Of a DNA stretch of 64,000 nt, positions 44,286 through 53,528 are shown piece by piece. The stretch covers positions 676,001-740,000 of the forward strand of contig NZ_CP129016.1 of assembly GCF_020524085.2 (NCBI RefSeq), written 5' to 3'. The position numbers were made by a program, and so were the translations under genes. Within the stretch, counting starts at the first letter, position 1, and each line of letters opens with the position of its first letter. The notes under the pieces were generated by a model. It made no database searches and was not told the DNA's origin. It saw only the letters and a list, made by a program, of their open reading frames with translations. Source of the DNA: Halobacillus litoralis. GTDB taxonomy: Bacteria > Bacillota > Bacilli > Bacillales > Halobacillaceae.

Positions 44286-44338
44286 AGTCAACAGCACGCT
44301 TTTTTGCTTCGCCAACATGAGAGGATGTATAACCAAAA

Positions 44339-45487
44339 ATGAAATTCGAAGAAAGATTCGATTGGCAGCTCTTTTTTATTATGTGTTGTTTCATAGCCGT
44401 CAGCGCAGTCGCTCTTTTCAGTGCCCAGCAAAGCACTCAATATAATGATAACTTTGTACTTAAACAGTTGGTCTGGTATGGACTTGGTGGCATCGTCATC
44501 GGCTTTATGCTTCTTGTCGACCCCGAAGATTTCAAGAAGATCAGCTGGTACTTATATGGTTTCGGCATCATCCTTTTAATCGCCTTAATTGTGGCTCCAC
44601 CATCCATCGCTCCTGTCATCAAAGGGCAGAAGAGTTGGTTTGCCATGCCGGGATTGTCTTTGCAACCTGCAGAGCTTGTAAAGATATTCACCATTCTTGC
44701 CCTTGGGCGAATTGCCGTTGATCATAATCAAAAGCACCGTTCATCGGTCAAAATGGACTTTTTCCTACTGTTGAAACTAGGAGCGGTTACCGGCCTTCCT
44801 GTTCTTTTGATTATGCAGCAGCCTGATTTAGGGACAAGCCTTGTGTTTATCGCCATCTTAGCAGGATTCGTCCTGATTTCAGGAATTTCATGGAAAATCA
44901 TATTACCTATTTTCACCATAATCTCAGCTCTTGGGACAGGGTTGATCTGGCTTGCTTTGAAAGCACCTGAGATTCTTGACCGGTATTTAGGTGTGAAAGA
45001 GTACCAGCTCGGTCGGATCTACTCCTGGTTCCAGCCGACCAAGTATGAAGACTCTTCTGGATACCATCTCGTCAAAGCGATGAGAGCAATTGGTTCCGGC
45101 CAGCTGTATGGAAAAGGGTTCGGCGAGCGGGAAGTTTATTTACCAGAAGCCCAAACCGACTTCATTTTTAGTATCATCGCAGAAGAATACGGCTTTCTCG
45201 GTTCTTGTATCGTCATCATCCTGTTCTTTCTGTTGATCTACCGCTTCACGACCATCGCTTTTAAAGCGAACAGCAACTACAGCTCGTATGTGATGGTTGG
45301 GATTATCAGCATGATTGCTTTCCACGTTTTCCAGAACATTGGGATGTCTGTGCAGCTGCTGCCGATTACGGGAATTCCACTGCCGTTCATTAGTTATGGG
45401 GGCAGCGCTTTGCTCGGTAACTTGATGGCGCTCGGCATTGCTTTTTCCATATCCTATCACCATAAGACGTATATGTTTGGAGAATAG
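44339..45487 (+). CDS. rodA: Peptidoglycan glycosyltransferase RodA (SEDS family)
   Basis: A 382-residue, ten-span membrane enzyme that polymerises glycan strands from lipid II for side-wall growth, with a class B PBP partner. SEDS hallmarks include GQKSWFAMPGLSLQPAELVK near 100, the DLGTSLV block with its conserved aspartate, and LPFISYGGSALLGNL near the end. ATG at 44339 is preceded by GAGAGGATG at a rather long distance. It ends in its own terminator. FtsW and SpoVE are the alternatives; the short N-terminus and context favour RodA. Confidence 0.9.
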   Translation: MKFEERFDWQLFFIMCCFIAVSAVALFSAQQSTQYNDNFVLKQLVWYGLGGIVIGFMLLVDPEDFKKISWYLYGFGIILLIALIVAPPSIAPVIKGQKSWFAMPGLSLQPAELVKIFTILALGRIAVDHNQKHRSSVKMDFFLLLKLGAVTGLPVLLIMQQPDLGTSLVFIAILAGFVLISGISWKIILPIFTIISALGTGLIWLALKAPEILDRYLGVKEYQLGRIYSWFQPTKYEDSSGYHLVKAMRAIGSGQLYGKGFGEREVYLPEAQTDFIFSIIAEEYGFLGSCIVIILFFLLIYRFTTIAFKANSNYSSYVMVGIISMIAFHVFQNIGMSVQLLPITGIPLPFISYGGSALLGNLMALGIAFSISYHHKTYMFGE

Positions 45488-45500
45488 AGTAACACCATGC

Positions 45501-45532
45501 AAAAAGGAGGCGTTTTGGAACGCCTCCTTTTT
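45501..45532 (+). terminator. Terminator of rodA
   Basis: AAAAAGGAGGCG and CGCCTCCTTTTT form a 12-bp perfect stem with a T tract. Confidence 0.92.
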
Positions 45533-45565
45533 GTTTAACCTTAAAATCATACCCCTCCCCCACGA

Positions 45566-46099
45566 TCATTCACGATCGATGGAATTGGCGATTTCCACTA
45601 ATTCATCAGGGAAAAAGTGATCAGAAACGCGTTGATCCATACTCAACCTGTACTGCCAATGCTCCGTTTCAAAAACGAACACGTGAAAACCCGGGACTTT
45701 CACGAAAATTCCTTTCCCTCCAGTCTTCAACCTCACCTTTTCTATGATTCGCTTCTCATGAATAAATAATTTATTTTCTGCAGGGCGGATATCTAAATTA
45801 AAGTGATTTTCCGGTACATGCTCATTCAAGTACTCCACATTTAATTCCACATTCTTGTATCCACCTAACCGATTAACCTTGGCCAATACGTGCGTAAACG
45901 TCAAAGACGGAAGTTTTTCAGGAAAAGGTACTCTCTTATTCATTTGCTGTTCAAATTCTTCGACTGCTTCCTCCAAAGACTTATATCCATATTCAGCATA
46001 GAACTCTTCAAGGGGTTTGGGCTGGTCCACTTGAGCATATGCGGACGGATGAACAGCCAACAAACAGGTGATTAATAAAGCCATTGTATATTTCTTCAT
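45566..46099 (-). CDS. Secreted protein of unknown function
   Basis: A 177-residue protein with a clear signal peptide (KKYTMALLITCLLAVHPSAYA, cut near residue 22), then a mixed alpha-beta domain with no motif I recognise. AGAGGTG precedes ATG 46099. No cysteine follows the signal, so it is not a lipoprotein. It is monocistronic between rodA and glmS. Confidence 0.75.
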   Translation of the reverse strand: MKKYTMALLITCLLAVHPSAYAQVDQPKPLEEFYAEYGYKSLEEAVEEFEQQMNKRVPFPEKLPSLTFTHVLAKVNRLGGYKNVELNVEYLNEHVPENHFNLDIRPAENKLFIHEKRIIEKVRLKTGGKGIFVKVPGFHVFVFETEHWQYRLSMDQRVSDHFFPDELVEIANSIDRE

Positions 46100-46175
46100 A
46101 CAAACACCTCTAACTGCATCTGATAGATGTATTTTCCCCAGGTTATCTATCCCCTATCCAGAGGCAAGGAAGTAA

Positions 46176-46209
46176 AAAAGCTGACATCCTCAACGGGATG
46201 CCAGCTTTT
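46176..46209 (-). terminator. Terminator of glmS
   Basis: AAAAGCTGACATCC and GGATGCCAGCTTTT form the stem; the A run to the left reads as T on the minus strand. Confidence 0.9.
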
Positions 46210-46216
46210 CGAATCT

Positions 46217-48019
46217 TTATTCTACCGTAACACTCTTGGCAAGGTTACGTGGTTTATCTACATCACAGTCACGGTGAAGCGCTGCATAGTAAGAAATCAG
46301 CTGCAATGGAATGACGGAAACAAGTGGTGTCATCAGATCATGTACATGTGGAATAACGAAAGCATCGCCATCTTTATTCAAGCCTTCCATGCTGATGATC
46401 ATGCTGTTTGCGCCACGCGCCTCCACTTCCTGGACATTTCCACGGATGGAGTAGTTGACATTTTTCTGAGTTGCAAGAGCAATAACGGGCGTACCATCTT
46501 CAATCAAAGCGATCGTTCCGTGCTTCAATTCGCCACCAGCGAAACCTTCCGCCTGAATGTAAGAGATCTCTTTTAACTTCAGAGAGCCTTCCAATCCGAC
46601 GTAATAGTCGATGCCACGGCCGATGAAGAAGCAGTTACGAGTTGTTGATAGATACTCGCGTGCCAAGTCTTCCAACTTCTCTTTTTGATCAGTTAAAGCT
46701 TCCATAGCAGTTGCCACAATTCCAAGCTCCTGCATAGGGTCGAAACTAAGTTCAATGCCCTTCGCACGTGCTGTATCGACAGCTAGAATTGCAAGGACAG
46801 CCATTTGCGCTGTATAAGCTTTTGTAGAAGCTACAGCAATTTCTGGTCCTGCGTGCAGGTGCATCGTATAGTCTGCTTCACGGGAAAGGGTGGACCCTGG
46901 CACGTTCGTGATTGTCAGCGCCGGGTGGCCAAGTTCTTTTGTTTGGACAAGGACAGAACGGCTGTCTGCCGTTTCACCACTTTGAGAAATGTAAACAAAC
47001 AACGGTTTCTCAGAAAGAAGTGGCATGTTATAAGAGAATTCACTAGCTACATGAACTTCTACTGGAATGTTTGCGAGTTTTTCAATGAACTGTTTACCTA
47101 AAAGTCCCGCATGATAACTCGTACCTGCAGCGATGATGTAAATACGGTCACAATCTTTCATCGCTTGGCGGATTTCAGGGTCCAGCTTGATCTCGTCATT
47201 CTCATTTTGATATTCCTGAATGATTTTACGGATGACGAACGGCTGTTCATCAATCTCTTTCAGCATAAAGTGAGGATACGTTCCTTTTTCGATATCTGTT
47301 GTATCCAATTCGGCTGTGAATGGTTCACGCTCAACCTTTGTACCATCCGGCTTTTGGATTTCAACACCATCACGGCGAACGATGACGGTTTCTTTATCCT
47401 CAAGCTCAAGGAATTGATCCGTTACGTGAAGAGCCGCCATGGAATCACTGGCTACAACGTTGAAGTCATCACCGATTCCTACTAATAGGGGACTCTTATT
47501 CTTAGCGACATAAATGGTATCGTGATCTTCACGGTCGATCATTGCAATCGCATAAGAACCAGTCAGAAGCTCGACAGCTTTACGGAAAGCTGCAGCTACA
47601 TCGTTCATTTCGTTATTCAGGACTTCAATCAATTGAACGATGATTTCTGTATCTGTTTCACTCTTGAACTCTACGTCGCTCAGGTATTCATCACGAACGT
47701 CCACATAGTTCTCAATGACACCATTGTGAACGATTGTGAAGCGTCCGGAAGTACTTTGGTGCGGGTGGGCGTTTTCTTCGCTAGGAGCGCCGTGCGTCGC
47801 CCAGCGTGTATGTCCGATGCCGTGTGTCGCTTTGACATTTTCATCGACAGCCTCACGCAAGGATGCAATACGACCTTTTACTTTCGTCACTTCCACCCCA
47901 TTATCGTTCAATGTTGCGATTCCAGCTGAATCATAGCCGCGGTATTCAAGCTTTTCCAAACCATTCAATAAAATCTCTTTTGTATCATTCTGTCCAATAT
48001 ATCCTACAATTCCACACAT
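46217..48019 (-). CDS. glmS: Glutamine--fructose-6-phosphate aminotransferase
   Basis: A 600-residue cytoplasmic enzyme that makes glucosamine-6-phosphate for peptidoglycan. Cys1 after the start Met is the glutaminase nucleophile (MCGIVGYIG); GHTRWATHG near 75 completes the domain. Two SIS domains carry [15 protein letters not shown] and SQSGETADS, and the C-terminus ends in [16 protein letters not shown] at 48019 follows AGGAGGACAAC. The gene is controlled by a glmS ribozyme in its leader. Confidence 0.96.
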   Translation of the reverse strand: MCGIVGYIGQNDTKEILLNGLEKLEYRGYDSAGIATLNDNGVEVTKVKGRIASLREAVDENVKATHGIGHTRWATHGAPSEENAHPHQSTSGRFTIVHNGVIENYVDVRDEYLSDVEFKSETDTEIIVQLIEVLNNEMNDVAAAFRKAVELLTGSYAIAMIDREDHDTIYVAKNKSPLLVGIGDDFNVVASDSMAALHVTDQFLELEDKETVIVRRDGVEIQKPDGTKVEREPFTAELDTTDIEKGTYPHFMLKEIDEQPFVIRKIIQEYQNENDEIKLDPEIRQAMKDCDRIYIIAAGTSYHAGLLGKQFIEKLANIPVEVHVASEFSYNMPLLSEKPLFVYISQSGETADSRSVLVQTKELGHPALTITNVPGSTLSREADYTMHLHAGPEIAVASTKAYTAQMAVLAILAVDTARAKGIELSFDPMQELGIVATAMEALTDQKEKLEDLAREYLSTTRNCFFIGRGIDYYVGLEGSLKLKEISYIQAEGFAGGELKHGTIALIEDGTPVIALATQKNVNYSIRGNVQEVEARGANSMIISMEGLNKDGDAFVIPHVHDLMTPLVSVIPLQLISYYAALHRDCDVDKPRNLAKSVTVE

Positions 48020-48075
48020 AATTGTTGTCCTCCTATTATCGGAGAAGGGCAACGAATGCTCTTTAGACTTCCAAG

Positions 48076-48272
48076 GGACATTCCGCTGCCCCTCTCCCGT
48101 TATTCTTTATTTGATCACTTCGTCCTGAATGTTTTGTACGGAAAGTCACCTTCCCGTTTTACATTCGGACATTCGGTTGAAGTGTGGCAACCGGGAGGCA
48201 TCCGCCGAAAACTCGATGAACCCCCACCTCGTCAACTGTGTTCATTAAGACGTAGCACACAGTCCTGGCGCT
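48076..48272 (-). ncRNA. glmS ribozyme
   Basis: The minus strand shows the glmS ribozyme core: GCGCCAGGACTG starting at 48271 (cleavage expected just before it), GACGAGGTGG, then CGGCGGATGCCTCCCGG at 48191-48207, and AGCGGAATGTCCC near the 3' end. This RNA cuts itself when glucosamine-6-phosphate binds, lowering glmS expression. It lies between the glmS promoter and start codon, as in other bacilli. The 3' boundary is approximate. Confidence 0.93.
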
Positions 48273-48394
48273 TTATAAATAAGGAATGACCTCGATCCTC
48301 CTTAACTATTTCAAAATAAAGTCCTTCTTGTCTGTTTTCCAGTTGTAAGCTTTCTTAAACTTGAATTTCGACATTTTTCTCAAGGACATGTTCA

Positions 48395-48423
48395 ATTTTA
48401 CACAGACCACTCAGATGGGTCAA
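48395..48423 (-). promoter_or_regulatory. Promoter of glmS
   Basis: TTGACC, 17-base spacer, TAAAAT on the minus strand. It lies about 125 bases upstream of the ribozyme cleavage site. Confidence 0.75.
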
Positions 48424-48512
48424 TAAAAATTGTAACCGTTACAGAAATGTAAGGGCCCTGTAATAGGATATGCGCAGATCACCCCCATGTGCGACCTGCG
48501 CAAGCCCTGAAA

Positions 48513-49862
48513 TTACTCCTTCAAACCAAGCTCTTCTTCAACGACTTGGACAACTTTATCACAATACTCTTCGCACTGTTCTTCCGTCGGTGCTTCCACC
48601 ATAATTCTTACTAAAGGTTCTGTACCGGAAGGGCGTACAAGAACTCGTCCACTTTCACCCATCTCCTCTTCTACAGCCTGGATGGCTTCATGGATTCTAG
48701 GGTGCGTTTGAACTTTATTTTTATCAATGACACGGACATTCTTCAATACTTGAGGGAACTTTTCCATTTCACCGGCAAGCTCTGAGAGTGGTTTTCCTGT
48801 CTCTTTCATAACGTTAACCAGTTGAAGAGCCGACAGCATACCGTCACCCGTTGTGTTGTAATCAAGGAAGATGATATGTCCGGATTGTTCCCCACCAAGG
48901 TTATAACTACCGCGGCGCATTTCCTCCATGACATAGCGATCACCTACGGCTGTCTTATCACTCTTCATTCCATTCGCTTCTACTGCTTTATAGAAACCAA
49001 GGTTACTCATGACTGTAGAGACCACTGTCGAGTTATTCAACGTACCATTTTCATTCATGTGCTTGGCACAAATGTACATGATTTTGTCTCCGTCCACGAT
49101 ATTCCCTTTTTCATCAACCGCAATTAGACGATCACCGTCTCCATCAAAAGCAAGTCCTACATCCGCTTTTTTCTCTTTCACAAGGTCTTGCAATGGCTCT
49201 GGGTGTGTAGAACCGACACCATCATTAATGTTCAGACCATCCGGGGAAGATCCAATTGAAGAAATGTCCGCTTCAAGATCTGCAAACAAGTGGGATGCCA
49301 GAGATGAAGTGGCTCCGTGAGCACAATCGAGTGCGATATGGAGTCCTTCAAAATCATAATCAACGGTTTGCTTCAAGTGTTGCAAGTACTTCTGCCCACC
49401 CTCAAAGTAATCATTGATTTGTCCAAGATCCGCTCCTGAAGGCCTTGGAAGGTCATCTTGCTCTGCATCAATCAATGCTTCAATTTCCTGTTCTTGATCA
49501 TCAGTCAACTTAAAACCATCTGGACCGAAGAATTTGATGCCATTATCTTCAACAGGGTTGTGGGAGGCAGAAATCATAATTCCCGCTTCTGCCTGCAATG
49601 CTTTTGTTAAAAAAGCCACGCCTGGTGTGGAGATGACCCCAAGACGCATGACCTCTGCACCAATTGACAATAACCCGGCAGCGAGTGCACCTTCAAGCAT
49701 CTCACCAGAGATTCTTGTGTCACGTCCAATCAAAACCTTCGGACGTTCGACACCTTTAGTAACGACATAACCGCCGTAACGGCCCAGTTTAAATGCAAGC
49801 TCCGGTGTTAATTCCTTATTCGCGACGCCTCGTACGCCGTCTGTGCCAAAATATTTACCCAT
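48513..49862 (-). CDS. glmM: Phosphoglucosamine mutase
   Basis: A 449-residue enzyme converting glucosamine-6-phosphate to glucosamine-1-phosphate. [13 protein letters not shown] starts the protein, the phosphoserine loop is [13 protein letters not shown] near 100, the magnesium loop is [13 protein letters not shown] near 240, and [13 protein letters not shown] near 410 binds phosphate. I chose ATG 49862 over 49868 because GAGAGGT is then nine bases away. It follows cdaR in a cdaA-cdaR-glmM operon; GlmM can bind and restrain CdaA. Confidence 0.95.
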   Translation of the reverse strand: MGKYFGTDGVRGVANKELTPELAFKLGRYGGYVVTKGVERPKVLIGRDTRISGEMLEGALAAGLLSIGAEVMRLGVISTPGVAFLTKALQAEAGIMISASHNPVEDNGIKFFGPDGFKLTDDQEQEIEALIDAEQDDLPRPSGADLGQINDYFEGGQKYLQHLKQTVDYDFEGLHIALDCAHGATSSLASHLFADLEADISSIGSSPDGLNINDGVGSTHPEPLQDLVKEKKADVGLAFDGDGDRLIAVDEKGNIVDGDKIMYICAKHMNENGTLNNSTVVSTVMSNLGFYKAVEANGMKSDKTAVGDRYVMEEMRRGSYNLGGEQSGHIIFLDYNTTGDGMLSALQLVNVMKETGKPLSELAGEMEKFPQVLKNVRVIDKNKVQTHPRIHEAIQAVEEEMGESGRVLVRPSGTEPLVRIMVEAPTEEQCEEYCDKVVQVVEEELGLKE

Positions 49863-49920
49863 AATCATTCGACCTCTCTTTCTATACTTTCCATTGATCT
49901 ATGTTCTCACGATTGATCCG

Positions 49921-50916
49921 TTATCGTTGATCTGAGCCGTTTTCGTCATTTCCCGCTTCGCCTTCAACGACTTCAATGTCCACTTCAATCGTTTCAGGTT
50001 GAACAGAAGTCACTCCTTCAGGGAGCGGAATATCGACTTCCACCGTTTGATTTTCAGTCACTTCTGATACATCGACTGGTACTTCAGGAAGCGCCTCAAT
50101 GCCATCGAGTACTTCCTTCGGTCCGGAAATGGTGACTTCTTCTGTTTCCGTACTGACCGATTCAATCAGTACCCCTTCCGTATTTCCTCCACGAGCGGCG
50201 ACATTTAACGGGACGCTTTTCGTCCGTGTGGAGATCGGAACAGATACGTTCACAGTCGTTGGGTCCACGAGGACATTCAACTCATTCCCCTGATTATCAT
50301 AAACCTTCACAGGAGCTTCCTGCGTTTCAATCGACTCTGTAGCCCCTCCGACATCAATGATCGCTTTCACAGAGGCTACACGCTCAATGACCGATGAAGC
50401 TCCCGTAATGGCAACTTCTGAAGGATCCACTTCTGGTTCACCAAGCTCAAGCGCACTATCCAGGTTTCCTTGGTTGATATAATCAATGTTCACTTCATAA
50501 TCTTCGGTTACTTTTTCCTCAATCGTCACTTCAATGATTTTTGGATTGAGTGTGACTGCAAGCTGGTTGGATATCCCTGAGTGCTGTAAGGACACCTCAT
50601 GTGTACCCGGACCAAGTCCATTCAAATCTACAAAAACCGTAAAATTCTTCTGTCTGGAAACAGGAGCAACAGCAGAGGTCGGCCCCTCCACAGAGACAGA
50701 GACTTCCTGAGGGATTCCACTGACCACATATTCTTCACTATCAAACCTGATTTCCAACGGAATGTTTTCCATCACTTCCATGTCAGAGGATGACTGGTTA
50801 AAGAACAAAGAATCAGAGTCCATATTGTTATCCACATTCACCGTCACCCAAAGAAGACCAGCAAGCATAAGGGATATAATTCTTATAAACCATACACTTT
50901 TGAACCAATTATCCAT
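49921..50916 (-). CDS. cdaR: CdaA regulator, YbbR-domain protein
   Basis: A 331-residue membrane-anchored protein. Residues 8-28 are one transmembrane helix, followed by three or four YbbR repeats of about 80 residues outside the membrane (repeated strings like VPLNVAARGG, EVTISGPKEVLDGIE, VPVDVSEVTENQTVEVDIPL), and an acidic end. CdaR modulates the diadenylate cyclase CdaA. Its start overlaps the end of cdaA by eight bases, with GGAGGGGGAAG just upstream. Confidence 0.92.
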   Translation of the reverse strand: MDNWFKSVWFIRIISLMLAGLLWVTVNVDNNMDSDSLFFNQSSSDMEVMENIPLEIRFDSEEYVVSGIPQEVSVSVEGPTSAVAPVSRQKNFTVFVDLNGLGPGTHEVSLQHSGISNQLAVTLNPKIIEVTIEEKVTEDYEVNIDYINQGNLDSALELGEPEVDPSEVAITGASSVIERVASVKAIIDVGGATESIETQEAPVKVYDNQGNELNVLVDPTTVNVSVPISTRTKSVPLNVAARGGNTEGVLIESVSTETEEVTISGPKEVLDGIEALPEVPVDVSEVTENQTVEVDIPLPEGVTSVQPETIEVDIEVVEGEAGNDENGSDQR

Positions 50917-51721
50917 TCTTCTTCCCCCTCCAGTTCCAACTTTTCACCGCAGGGGCGGAGTAATCTAATTCTGTACGTAAAATCTCTTCCAGTTTCACTT
51001 GATCAAGGTCGCGATGCAATTCTCCGTTCTTCGTACAGGAAATAGCACCTGTCTCTTCAGAAACGACGATCGTTAAAGCATCTGTCACCTCACTGATCCC
51101 CATAGCCGCTCTGTGCCTCGTCCCAAGTTCCTTCGAAATAAAAGGACTCTCTGAAAGTGGGAGATAACAGGCCGCAGCGACAATTTCATCATTTTTAAGT
51201 ATGACCGCTCCATCGTGGAGAGGAGTGTTCGGTATGAAGATATTCGTAAGCAATTCGCTCGACAAGTGCCCACCGACACGGATGCCTGTTTCTACGTAAT
51301 CCCCCATACCTGTGTCACGTTCAATCGTAATCAATGCACCAATTCGGCGTTTGGCCATATAGTTACAGGACTTAATGATGGCCTGTAAGGTTTTCTCGGT
51401 GTCTTCTTCTTCTGAAGTGTTCCTGCTGAAGAAACTTCCCCGTCCAAGTTGTTCTAAAGCTCTTCTGAGTTCAGGCTGGAACAAAATGATAATCGCGAGG
51501 AAACCCCACGTAATCGCTTGTGACATCAGCCACCTTAATGTGGTCAGTCCAAATAAATTACTCAACAACCATATACCCAGAATAACGAAAATACCTTTTA
51601 ATAGCTGAACGGCCTTCGTTCCCTGGATCAGCATGATTAATTTATATACAACAAACCAGACAAGGGCGATATCCACAGTAATCAAAAAATAATCTAAAAC
51701 ATCCAATCCCCCATCAAGCAT
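50909..51721 (-). CDS. cdaA: Diadenylate cyclase CdaA (DAC domain)
   Basis: A 270-residue membrane enzyme that makes cyclic di-AMP. Three hydrophobic spans lie at about 8-90; the DAC domain follows, with NTPLHDGAVIL near 170 and GTRHRAAMGISE near 200, the two catalytic motifs. C-di-AMP controls potassium and osmolyte uptake, which suits a halophile. ATG at 51721 follows GGAAGTGTAGG. It heads cdaA-cdaR-glmM. Confidence 0.96.
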   Translation of the reverse strand: MLDGGLDVLDYFLITVDIALVWFVVYKLIMLIQGTKAVQLLKGIFVILGIWLLSNLFGLTTLRWLMSQAITWGFLAIIILFQPELRRALEQLGRGSFFSRNTSEEEDTEKTLQAIIKSCNYMAKRRIGALITIERDTGMGDYVETGIRVGGHLSSELLTNIFIPNTPLHDGAVILKNDEIVAAACYLPLSESPFISKELGTRHRAAMGISEVTDALTIVVSEETGAISCTKNGELHRDLDQVKLEEILRTELDYSAPAVKSWNWRGKKNG

Positions 51722-51888
51722 GCCTACACTTCCTTTTAGATATAATAAAACTTAAAAATTCACATTTACCATTATATCACATAACCTTTCCCGTATATAT
51801 GGAGAACATACCGTCCTGACGACAGACCTATACGGTTCTGTACCATTTTGGTTGTTTCAGGGAAACTTATGCTCCTTTCTGTTCAATA

Positions 51889-51925
51889 AAATAAAGCAAG
51901 GAAGCGTTGGCCTCCTTGCTTTATT
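51889..51925 (-). terminator. Terminator of sigW-rsiW
   Basis: AATAAAGCAAGGA and TCCTTGCTTTATT form a 13-bp perfect stem with T-rich flank on the minus strand. Confidence 0.85.
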
Positions 51926-52581
51926 TAATCCGACTCAAATGAGAAAATCGCCTTGAAAGTTTTCTTCGTATGATACCAGACCCATTCGTAAACCTGGTTC
52001 ACTTCGGTCAATTCCCCTGAATAGGCTCTGAGATTGTTCCGGTCAAGTTCATCATTTTTTCCTCCTTGTCCGGATGGGGTGTTAAGAATGTCTCCATTGA
52101 TCAGGGTAATGTCCCCATCGACTTTTCCGTCGATCCGCAAGTCTCCATTTCTAACAACTAAATCCCCTTCAACCGTAACGCCTTCCGGTACAATGACCGT
52201 ATGATCACGTATTTCCAGATTCTCCTGCTTAGATACCGTCACTTGCTGGTCCTGATTCCATTCGGTAAATATGCCACCGAACATCAATATAAAAAAGACA
52301 GCAGCAGCTGTAAGCAAAGGGTGCCGCTGGAACTTACGAATGTAGTTCTTCCGTTTCTTCTCTTTCGGCAAATTCGCCATCACATTCGCAGTAAAACGTG
52401 GCGGCGCAGAAACAGGTGTGGTGTTCTTGATCAGAGTGGTCGTTCTCTTTAACTCATGAAAGTGATGTTGGCAGCTTTGGCAGCCTTGTAAATGATCTCT
52501 CAATCGTCTCTCTTCTTCTTTATTTAATTCACCATCCAGATACTTATGCATAAGTTCAATGGCTTCTCTCTTGCAATTCAT
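51925..52581 (-). CDS. rsiW: Anti-sigma-W factor RsiW
   Basis: A 218-residue membrane protein. The N-terminal zinc-binding anti-sigma motif is HLQGCQSCQHHFHEL (about 30-44, H-x3-C-x2-C). One transmembrane helix lies near 88-107 (TAAAVFFILMFGGIFTEW), and an extracytoplasmic domain with repeated beta turns follows (GDLVVRNGDLRIDGKVDGDI). RsiW holds SigW until cleaved under envelope stress. It lies 15 bases after sigW in the same operon. Confidence 0.93.
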   Translation of the reverse strand: MNCKREAIELMHKYLDGELNKEEERRLRDHLQGCQSCQHHFHELKRTTTLIKNTTPVSAPPRFTANVMANLPKEKKRKNYIRKFQRHPLLTAAAVFFILMFGGIFTEWNQDQQVTVSKQENLEIRDHTVIVPEGVTVEGDLVVRNGDLRIDGKVDGDITLINGDILNTPSGQGGKNDELDRNNLRAYSGELTEVNQVYEWVWYHTKKTFKAIFSFESD

Positions 52582-52596
52582 TCCCTCTCAACTCCT

Positions 52597-53160
52597 TCAC
52601 ACATGTCGAAGCCTCTTACGTAAAGCCTCTCTACCTCGGTGGACCCTCGTCTTAACTGTCCCTACTGGAATATCAAGCACCTCCGCAATCTCTTGAAGAG
52701 CAAGCTCATCTAAATAACGAAGCACAATGACACTACGATATTTAGGAGGAAGCGCTAATATTTCTTTGTGGATATAAGACTGTAATTCAAGGCTTTCCAC
52801 TTCTTCTTCAGGTAGAGCTTGGTCGGCAGCTAATTGCGAATACATATCTAACCCTTCCGTCCCCTTCACTTCTGCATCCAGATGATAGTCCGGCTTTTTT
52901 TTACGGATACGGTCAATCGACAGATTCGTTGCTATTCTATACAACCAAGTGGAGAATTTCCGTTTCTCATCAAACGTATGAAGATTCGTGTAGGCTCTAA
53001 TAAAGGCTTCCTGGGCCAGGTCTTCAGCTTCATACGAGTTCCCAACCATTCGCAGACAAATATGAAAAACTTTATTCTGGTAAAAAGATACAATGTCTTC
53101 GAAAGCGGATTGATTGCCTTTTTTCACTTCTTTTATTTTTTGCTTAATCATGGTTTCCAT
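52597..53160 (-). CDS. sigW: ECF RNA polymerase sigma factor SigW
   Basis: A 187-residue sigma factor. Region 2 reads EAEDLAQEAFIRAY and KFSTWLYRIATNLSIDRIRK; region 4 reads LPPKYRSVIVLRYLDELALQ and IPVGTVKTRVHRGREALRK. It directs genes that guard against cell envelope damage and antimicrobials. It is first in sigW-rsiW and has a matching SigW promoter upstream, so it drives itself. ATG at 53160 follows GGAGGTATTAGAAG. Confidence 0.95.
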   Translation of the reverse strand: METMIKQKIKEVKKGNQSAFEDIVSFYQNKVFHICLRMVGNSYEAEDLAQEAFIRAYTNLHTFDEKRKFSTWLYRIATNLSIDRIRKKKPDYHLDAEVKGTEGLDMYSQLAADQALPEEEVESLELQSYIHKEILALPPKYRSVIVLRYLDELALQEIAEVLDIPVGTVKTRVHRGREALRKRLRHV

Positions 53161-53198
53161 CTTCTAATACCTCCGCTATACGTGCGGTCGATAACCTT

Positions 53199-53225
53199 TA
53201 CGGATGACCTCGCCACAAAGTTTCA
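53199..53225 (-). promoter_or_regulatory. SigW-dependent autoregulatory promoter
   Basis: The minus strand reads TGAAAC (53225-53220), a 17-base spacer, then CGTA (53202-53199), matching the SigW consensus TGAAAC-N16/17-CGTA. It lies 39-65 bases before the sigW start. Confidence 0.85.
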
Positions 53226-53322
53226 TAAATTTAATATTTTTTTAGCTAATATAAGTTTAACTTTTTTTTAGTATCGGTTATAAAGCTGTAAATGTAAAAA
53301 ATTTCTTAGGAGGAAATTTAAT

Positions 53323-53517
53323 ATGCAGCGAGAGTCCGCTTTGAAGAAAGAAATCGAAGCTTGTCGTATGGAAATGATTCGCTTAGCCAGCCTCCATAAG
53401 TTGAGCTCGCCGGAAGTCGTACAAGTGAGTGTGAAATTAGATAACCTGTTAAATGAATACGATGAAGCAACCTATAAAAAACAGCAACCCACCTTGCAAA
53501 GAGCGGGTTACTGCTAG
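53323..53517 (+). CDS. Spo0E-like aspartyl-phosphate phosphatase
   Basis: A 64-residue protein of the Spo0E family. KKEIEACRMEMIRLASLHKL and VVQVSVKLDNLLNEY make the two-helix hairpin; the usual S-Q-E-L-D core reads S-V-K-L-D here. Spo0E proteins remove phosphate from Spo0A and delay sporulation. TAGGAGGAAATTTAAT precedes ATG 53323. It is convergent with rocF. The changed core leaves some doubt about activity. Confidence 0.8.
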   Translation: MQRESALKKEIEACRMEMIRLASLHKLSSPEVVQVSVKLDNLLNEYDEATYKKQQPTLQRAGYC

Positions 53518-53528
53518 GGATCGTTTAT

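Noticed and set aside
43972..44338. T-box or riboswitch before rodA
   Set aside because: No T-box sequence or known aptamer core was found; the pairings seen are weak.
48455..48512. Terminator of glmM
   Set aside because: TGCGCAG and CTGCGCA can pair, but there is no T run, so I did not call it.
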